The position numbers and the translations under genes were made by a program. Source: Lotus japonicus (taxonomy: Eukaryota; Streptophyta; Magnoliopsida; Fabales; Fabaceae). From it: DNA of 64,000 bases. The first letter of the stretch is position 1; the number at the start of each line of letters is the position of its first letter. The stretch lies in NCBI RefSeq assembly GCF_012489685.1, contig NC_080046.1:41565176-41629175 (forward strand), given 5' to 3'. Below the pieces are notes generated by a model. The model had not been told where the DNA came from and searched no databases. It saw only the letters and a list, made by a program, of their open reading frames with translations. Positions 57,373 through 64,000 of this stretch are shown piece after piece.

Positions 57373-57446
57373 GGGTAATTTTGAGTTTCAGGATTTTCCT
57401 TGGGTCTGAATAGATGGGGGTTTAAATAACAACTCCCTTTAAATAA

Positions 57447-58246
57447 ATATAATTAAGATAAAAAACTTATTATTTTATTATTTTTACATTGAATTTTATA
57501 AAAATTAATATCTTAAGATTATATATTTATTGACTTATTTATATGTTTGAACATATTAGACAATATGAGGATTTGACCGTATAAATCTCTTTAGATATTG
57601 ACTGATGACCTATAATGATTTTAATATATTTTAGTTTGTTAGCCTATAAGTTTGTTGGCATGTTTACAAATAAATTTGTTAGTCTACTCGAATGTCTTAT
57701 TATAAAGCATGCTTTTAACTAAACTATCAAGCTAGTGCAGGCTTTCAAAAGACACAGACTCAGACTTAAAAGAAAGTCTATAACGTATAACATGTCAGAC
57801 TCATACCTTAAGGGTTCGTTTGGTAGACATGATAAGAAAATATGATATTATGATAGGATGATGTAATCATATTCTGCCCTAATATGTTATTTGTTCCGCC
57901 AGTAGGATAAGATAACACAATCATATCTATTACCATATTCTATCTATCATGTGTAAAAGTTATAAAAAAAAGTTGGGTTAAATATTTTAAGTAGGTTAAA
58001 TGTATTTGAGCAAAATATAACCTATTTGACCCCTACCTAGAACTCACACCAAAAGTCCTCCTTTGCTTTAGTTCAATACTTCTCATTTCTCATCTTTACT
58101 TTTTTTTTGTCAATTTTTATTATTTTTCCTACCACTTCACTCTCACCACTTTTTATCTATTAGGACGTCAACTAATTCTTTACCAATTAAAGAAAGTACA
58201 CAGAGTGCGTAGTGGGGAAGTTATTGAAAAAACTTTCATTAACACT
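57447..58246. other. AT-rich spacer
   Basis: No gene seen. A hAT-like start (agggttcgtttggtagacat) lies at 57809, but I could not find its partner end. Confidence 0.5.
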
Positions 58247-58716
58247 ATGTTTGTTTGAGTAGAGATGCGAGAGAGAGAGAGAGAGAGAGAGAGATACAAG
58301 AGAGAGAAATAGAAGAGAGATTAATAAAGTACCCTTATTTGGTTGGTTGGGACCGTAGATGAGAGAGACCGAGGGTGAAATTTTGTTATTTTCTTAACTC
58401 TTCGTGTTTTGTGAAGAGATGACAGCTTTCACTTTTTTTTTTTCCTATTATTGCAGTTAGTGGCGGTTTGTAACCCCCACTATCTGCATTCTCTCACCTG
58501 ATTTCTTTTCCTTTCCATTTAAAATTGTTTTTTAATCAAAGTTCAACTTTTTCTCTCTCTTTCACATCATTATTTCTCATCTCTCTCCTTTATCTCTACC
58601 ATACCAAACAACCTATAAATTCACTCTATTTCTCACATATTTCTCTCTAGTCTCAACTCAACTTCTCTCTTCTCTACCATCTCTACTCTATCTCTCCTTC
58701 TCTACTAAACAGAGGA
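58247..58716. repeat. Possible 470-bp hAT-type MITE
   Basis: Left end atgtttgtttgagtagagat and right complement atcctctgtttagtagagaa are rough inverted repeats; taacact flanks both sides (58240-58246, 58717-58723). The interior has a (GA)n run at 58269-58293 and a CT-rich mirror at 58550-58700. No transposase. Confidence 0.6.
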
Positions 58717-58723
58717 TAACACT

Positions 58724-59667
58724 TACGTGAAAAAGAGATGGTGGGGAGATTTGATGAAAAGTGGAAGAAATTAATATTTCATTATTCATGTCAAATCTTT
58801 CTCATATGTCATTATGTTCAGTTTTTGTGCTTATTTCTCCCTTTATATATACTACTAAATTGAAAATATAGAACATTTTATGAGAAAAGGGATAAGCCAA
58901 TAACATAAGATTTCACTGAACATTATATCATAATATTACATAAGAGAAGTGGGTGTAAATATATCACTAAACCTCCAAATTATTTGATATAACTTGGATG
59001 AGTCAGCAGTGAGGAATCTTTTGTGGTGACGTAATCCATTACAACTACGTTTTCAAGTCAAAGAATCATTGAACCCCAATGGCGGCTATTTTTTAATAAA
59101 TTTATTCAATTTAACGAATCTATCCATCCAATTATCGAATCAATCACTTCCATAGTTCCATTCATTCACTTATTCATTGCATTGTTGTGACACGCCGCGT
59201 CATTGCAAATGTCATACGCATCTCTATCTTACTTCCTTATTACTCTTATCTCCTCATATTTTTTCAACTAAATATTTTATAATGTGAACAAGCGGGGACG
59301 GACGCACGTATAGGAGTTAGACTAATATAATGTAGTTGTAATTTTTTTCAAAAAAATTCCTCTTACGTAATGAACAAGTTTGTAATCCTTTTAAATAACA
59401 TGAATTGTAACATTCCATGAATATTTTTATTCCACTTGTACAAATCGTCAACCAGTAATGATATATACACACTTCATTTTTAAAACACTTCATTTTCACC
59501 TCTTTTTATTTCTATCTCTCTCCTCTTATCATCTATCACATCTCATACTTTATCTCTCTTACTTTTTTCTTTCTTCCTATCTCTCTCTTCATTCCACCTC
59601 TTCCACCTCAAAGAAAGGTGTGTAGGTAACATTATTCAATCGTCCACATATTTACAATGTCTTTTAC
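58724..59667. other. AT-rich spacer before gypsy element 2
   Basis: No gene or RNA recognised. CT-rich stretch at 59505-59610. The exact left border of the next element cannot be fixed because its 3' LTR is outside the window. Confidence 0.5.
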
Positions 59668-59896
59668 CATTGGACTGATATGGGCGGACCGGATCATTTT
59701 ACTTTGGGCTTATCATTATCATGTAACAAATGGGTCGGGCAACCCATGGTCCAGCCGGGCCAAAACCCAAGCTATAAATAAAAGAGGACCGCCCAAGCGG
59801 CAGGGACCTATCATTTTACGCAATTTTCTTAGTTTTCCACTTACTTTGTTTGCTCTCAGTTTGGTTAGCCCACGTTAAGGTTCTATACCGGAACAT

Positions 59897-59914
59897 TGGC
59901 GCCCACCGTGGGGC
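59897..59914 (+). other. Primer-binding site of gypsy element 2
   Basis: tggcgcccaccgtggggc directly after the LTR end, the usual form in plant Ty3/gypsy elements, where a tRNA 3' end primes reverse transcription. Confidence 0.8.
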
Positions 59915-59950
59915 CGAAGGATACTTTCCTAGGCTTCGCTTTCCACCACG

Positions 59951-61606
59951 ATGGTGACTCGATCCGAGGCGAACAGAGAGAGGAATCATGTTCAACAGAA
60001 TGATGTTCCTCCCGATGTTCTTCAGCGGATCATGGATGATCTTAATGAACTTCGTCAACAAAATCAACAGTTACAGAATCAACTTACTGATATCAATCAG
60101 ACTCAGGGGCTACGAGAGGGCGATCGAAGAATGGCTGAGACGGTGGTGGACTTTCAACCTTTCACAGAGGAAATAGCGAACACCGCCGTCCCAGATAATT
60201 TGAAGACGTTAAAGCTTGATTCCTATTATGGCGATACAGATCCAAAGGACCATTTAGTGTATTTTAACACAAAAATGGTTATTGTAGGCGCGTCAGATGC
60301 GTTAAAATGCAAAATGTTGCCATCAACTTTCTAGAAGTCAGCGATGATTTGGTTTACAACTTTGCCTTCGAGGTCAATTGTCAATTTCACGGAGTTATCT
60401 ACAAAGTTCTTGTCTCAATTTTCTACCAGTCGTGCACAAAAGGTGACTCCGGCGACGTTATTCAATGTTCGTCAAGGACCAAATGAGACTTTGCAGTCTT
60501 ATATGAGGCATTTCAATCAGTTATCTGTTCATTTGGAGGATAAAATGCCGGAGATCTGCATTGCAGCTTTTGAATTGGGTTTGAGGCCGGGTGGTTTAAA
60601 CAGTAATTTGAGTAGAAAACCTGTGGAGACAATGACGCATTTACGCGAAAGGGTGCAGGGATACATCAGGGAGGAGCAGAGCGATCAGATAAAAAACAAC
60701 CGCCCAAACGCAGCGGTTACAGGGCAGAAACAGCAGTTGGAGGCGAAGAAGGGATGGACTGAACGTGGCAACGCGGGGTATAACAATCGCAATCGTTATG
60801 ACGGTCGATTTGATTACCGTTCCAATTTCAAAAATCGTGCTCAGCCGTATGGGGTGCGTGGGTCTGGACATTCAATGACGTGGACTCGGAACCAGAATGA
60901 TCGTGCAACGCCTTTGGCGGTTAATCTTACTGAAGCCTTACACACGTGTTTAGAGGCGAATGTAATTCGTTTTCCTCGACAACCAAAACCGCCAACAGGC
61001 CACGTGGACAAAACCAAATGGTGTGAATACCACAGGATTTCAGGGCATAATACTGATGATTTCTTCACGTTAAAACGGAAGATAGAGGCTTTGATTAAAG
61101 CAGGGTGCGTGCAACATTTGGTAGGGCGAAACAACTCTGGAGAGGCAGAAACTTCAGTTAGGCGAGACGATGGAGGCAAAGAAATTGAGAATGAAGGACA
61201 AAAGAAGCAGCAAGATGGAAAAGCAAAGGGACGAATTCACTCTATTTTCGGTGGGTTTCGGGGTGGCGGAACAACCAATTCAGCTCGGAAGCGATACATG
61301 CATTCCATAAATGCAGTGTATTCCAATGATTGGGGAAGCTGGGCTATTAATCAACTTGATATTACTTTCACTGTACGTGATTTTAAAGGAATTCAACCTC
61401 ATGAAGATGACCCAATAGTGGTGATGTTACGAATTGTTGATTATGAGATTGAAAGAGTGTTATTGGACCAAGGAAGTTCAGCTGACTTGATATATGGTGA
61501 TGCGTTTGAGAAGTTGGGGCTGACAGAGTCGGATTTGTTACTTATGATGGAGCTTTGGTGGGATTTTCAGGAGAAAATGTCTATGTTAGGGGATATGTGG
61601 AGCTGA
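59951..61606 (+). pseudogene. gag and start of protease of gypsy element 2
   Basis: ATG at 59951 (MVTRSEANRERNHVQQND). A coiled coil (LNELRQQNQQLQNQLTDINQ) precedes the retrotransposon gag domain (LKLDSYYGDTDPKDHLVYFN; VRQGPNETLQSYMRHFNQLS). An Arg/Gly/Asn-rich stretch and a CEYHRISGHNTDDFFTLKRK zinc-type motif follow, then protease with LDQGSSADLIYGDAFEKLGL. One in-frame TAG at 60332-60334 splits gag, and a 1-bp loss near 61540 sends the frame to a stop at 61604. No other damage was seen. Confidence 0.85.
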
Positions 61607-64000
61607 ACACAGTTTTTGGTGAAGGGAAGAATGCGGAGTCATTTTCTATCAAGTTTTTGGTAGTGAAATGTACTTCGCCATACAATGTACTCATCGGAAG
61701 ACCATCGTTGAACAGGTTGGGGGCGATCATCTCAACAAGGCATTTGACAGCTAAATATCCCTTAAGCAAGGGTGGAGTTGGAATTTTAAAGGCGGATCAG
61801 ATGGTAGCTCGCAAGTGCTATTCAGAAAGTTTTAAGCAATATGGTCATTTGGGAAAGAAAGCGGTAAAGGAGGGACACAGAGTTTATGAAGTGGAAGTGG
61901 AAAAAGCTGAGGTTAGTTTGGATCCTCGTGATGGTTTTCTTGATCCTAAGATGACATCAGAGGAGGAAACTAAGGCGATTGACATTGGAGAAAGAAGCTT
62001 GAAGGTTGGTGTCAACCTTACAGCGAGTCAAGAGGACAGATTAGTGAAGTTGTTGTCACAGAACATGGATTTATTTGCTTGGACCGCCAAGGATTTGCTT
62101 GGGATTGACCCGGAGTTTATTTGTCACAAATTGGCACTTAATCCCGGGGCGAAACCAATTGTCCAGTTCAAGAGAAAGATGGGTGAAGAGAAAGCAGAGG
62201 CTGTTAAAGTGGAAACTAATAAGTTACTAGAAGCAGGATTCATCAGAGAGGTCAAGTATCCAACTTGGTTGGCGAATGTAGTTATGGTGAAGAAAGCTAA
62301 TGGTAAGTGGCAGATGTGTACTGATTATACAGACTTAAATAAGCATTGTCCAAAAGATTCTTATCCTTTGCCGAACATTGACAAACTTGTTGATAGAGCA
62401 TCTAGCTTTGGCATGCTTAGTTTAATGGATGCATATTCAGGCTATCATCAAATTAGGATGTACCAACCTGATGAGGAAAAGACAACCTTCATGACAAACC
62501 AGGCGAACTATTGTTACCAAACAATGCCATTTGGGCTGAAGAATGCTGGCGCTACATATCAGAGATTGATGGACAAAGTGTTTGACAAGCAGGTGGGGCG
62601 AAATATGGAGATATACGTTGATGACATGGTGGTCAAATCAGAGGAAGTGTTGGGACATTGTTCAGACTTGAAGGAAGCTTTTGGTGAATTAAGGAAGCAC
62701 AATATGAGACTCAATCCTGAGAAATGTTCGTTCGGAATTCAGAGCGGGAAGTTCTTAGGCTTCATGATCACAAGGAGGGGAATTGAGGTGAATCCAGACA
62801 AATGTAAGGCGATACTGGAAATGCAGAGCCCAACTTCAGTGAAAGATGTGCAGAAGTTAACTAGGAGGATTGCAGCTTTGTCAAGGTTTTTACCGTGTTC
62901 TGGGAACAAATCTGCACCATTCTTTCAATGTTTGCGAAAGAATAAAGCTTTTCAGTGGACTGAAGAATGTGAGAGAGCTTTCCAGAGTTTCAAAGAACAT
63001 TTATCCAGCCCTCCAGTCTTGTCTAAACCAATGCCAGGTATTTCACTGTCAATGCTTATTTCAATATCTGATAATGTTGTTAGTTCTGTTATGTTGCAAG
63101 AGATTAAAGGAGATGTGAAAATTATATATTTTGTGAGCCATGCTCTTCAAGGGGCTGAGGTTCGTTATCAGAAAATTGAAAAGGCGGCGTTAGCCTTAAT
63201 CATATCTGCCAGGAAATTAAGACCTTATTTTCAAGGCTTTCCTGTGGTAGTCAAAACTGACTTACCTCTTCGCCAAGTCTTACAAAAGCCTGATCTGGCT
63301 GGAAGAATGGTATCTTGGGCTGTTGAATTATCAGAGTTTGGCATTACTTTTGAAAAGAAAGGGGCGATTAAAGCACAGGTGCTGGTAGATTTTGTGAATG
63401 AGATGTATCATGAGGATAATAGTGAAGCAGGTGAATGGAGCTTGTCGGTAGATGGATCATCAAATGTTAAAGGCAGTGGTGCTGGCATAATTTTAGAGGG
63501 ACCAGGGGGCGTAACTATTGAGCAGTCACTCAAGTTTGATTTTAAAGCAAGTAATAATCAGGCAGAGTATGAAGCTATCATTGCAGGTTTGAAGCTGGCG
63601 ATAGAAATGGGAGTCAAGAGTATTACAATCAAGACAGATTCGCAGATAGTTTCAAGACAGATTCAAGGTGAGTATCAGGCGAAGGATGCACAGTTGGCAA
63701 AGTACCTAGTCAAAGCACAGGGCTTGATAAAGCAAATTGGAGAAGTTCAAATAAATCATGTGCCAAGAGATGAGAACACGAGGGCTGATATTTTATCGAA
63801 ATTGGCAAGTACTAAGAAGCCAGGCAATAACAAGTCGGTTATACAAGAAGTTTTGAATAACCCAAGTATTGAGGCTGATGAAGTTATGGCAGTACCGGCA
63901 GTTGCAAGTTTGGATTGGATGGGGCGAATAAAGAAATGCTTAGAAGCAGAAGGGGCGGAGCTAGCCATGTTCACAAAGGATCAGGTTCGAGAGGCAAGTC
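61541..64000 (+). CDS. Tat-type pol of gypsy element 2 (open to window edge)
   Basis: From about 61541 the frame stays open for roughly 820 codons to the last base. It holds the rest of protease, reverse transcriptase (CTDYTDLNKHCPKDSYPLPN, MDAYSGYHQI, YVDDMVV near 62615), a first RNase H (KIIYFVSHALQGAEVRYQKI) and the second RNase H (SVDGSSNVKGSGAG; EYEAIIAGLKLAIEMG; DENTRADILSKLAST). Catalytic Asp residues of RT are present. Integrase should follow outside. Only the upstream frameshift prevents a gag-pol fusion here. Confidence 0.85.

Larger units (their letters stand above)
54939..57437 (+). mobile_element. 2.5-kb Mutator-like element with FAR1-type transposase remains
   Basis: Ends gggagttgttatt and aataacaactccc are inverted repeats, flanked by a perfect 9-bp TSD tttaaataa (54930-54938, 57438-57446). 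The TIR similarity is short, about 13 bp exact, with weaker matches inward. Arrays of small palindromes lie inside both ends. The transposase is incomplete, so the element is non-autonomous. Confidence 0.88.
59668..64000 (+). mobile_element. Ty3/gypsy element 2 of Tat type, 5' part
   Basis: A probable 5' LTR (about 59668-59895, starting tgatatgggcgg, TATA-like ctataaataaaag at 59771, ending ggaaca) is followed by a primer-binding site, gag, and pol through the second RNase H, cut by the window edge. Protein similarity to element 1 is strong in RT and RNase H, but the LTRs are different, so they are separate families of the same lineage. The LTR start is a guess. Confidence 0.85.

Noticed and set aside
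1..64000. A new multi-gene biological system or biosynthetic cluster
   Set aside because: The host genes are unrelated housekeeping or membrane genes linked by ordinary synteny; everything else is explained by duplication and transposable elements.

Overview
The window is plant nuclear DNA: AT-rich, short GT-AG exons, long introns, and dense nested LTR retrotransposons, MULEs, MITEs, SINEs and a Helitron. It looks like a eudicot, and by impression of the repeats a papilionoid legume, but nothing here fixes the species.

The backbone is a tandem segmental duplication. Unit 1 (1 to about 14998) carries the 3' part of a BAH-Agenet chromatin-reader gene, a DOMON-cytochrome b561 gene, a plastid ribosomal protein S10 gene and a broken 5' fragment of a chaperonin CCT subunit beta (CCT2) gene. 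Unit 2 (about 15620 to 52300) starts inside a decayed Agenet copy, has a second intact DOMON-b561 gene, has lost rps10, and ends with an intact CCT2 gene whose 11 coding exons give 527 codons. The breakpoints fall inside Agenet on the left and inside CCT2 on the right, so each gene keeps one copy that was never cut. Sequence just upstream of intact CCT2 (44170-44350) is homologous to sequence upstream of rps10 (6740-6985), so the two genes share promoter-type DNA.

Between 22.8 and 43.7 kb unit 2 holds a TE nest. A probable 8.1-kb Helitron on the minus strand (22825-30958) carries fragments of a CONSTANS-like gene and a B3-domain gene, a foldback with 290-bp tandem repeats, and a 2.1-kb solo LTR with its target-site duplication. 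Next is a Mutator-like element (32421-43728) split by an 8.76-kb Tat-type Ty3/gypsy element (32576-41338, TSD gatgg). That gypsy element lacks a recognisable PBS and nearly all of gag; in their place is a 712-bp inverted copy of its own RNase H region. It also carries an antisense ORF. Smaller insertions with clear TSDs are a 2.3-kb MULE with a nested 262-bp MITE (18329-20657), a 685-bp MULE-type MITE (44373-45057), two SINEs and a truncated LINE.

The right end (52.3-64 kb) has a SINE, a 2.5-kb MULE with FAR1-type transposase remains and arrays of small palindromes near both ends, a MITE, and the first 4.3 kb of a second Tat-type gypsy element that runs off the window with an open pol frame.

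I see no novel multi-gene system. The most notable items are the reciprocal survival pattern of the duplication, the shared rps10/CCT2 promoter region, the Helitron with two transcription-factor fragments, and the gypsy element whose sense transcript could fold into a long hairpin.
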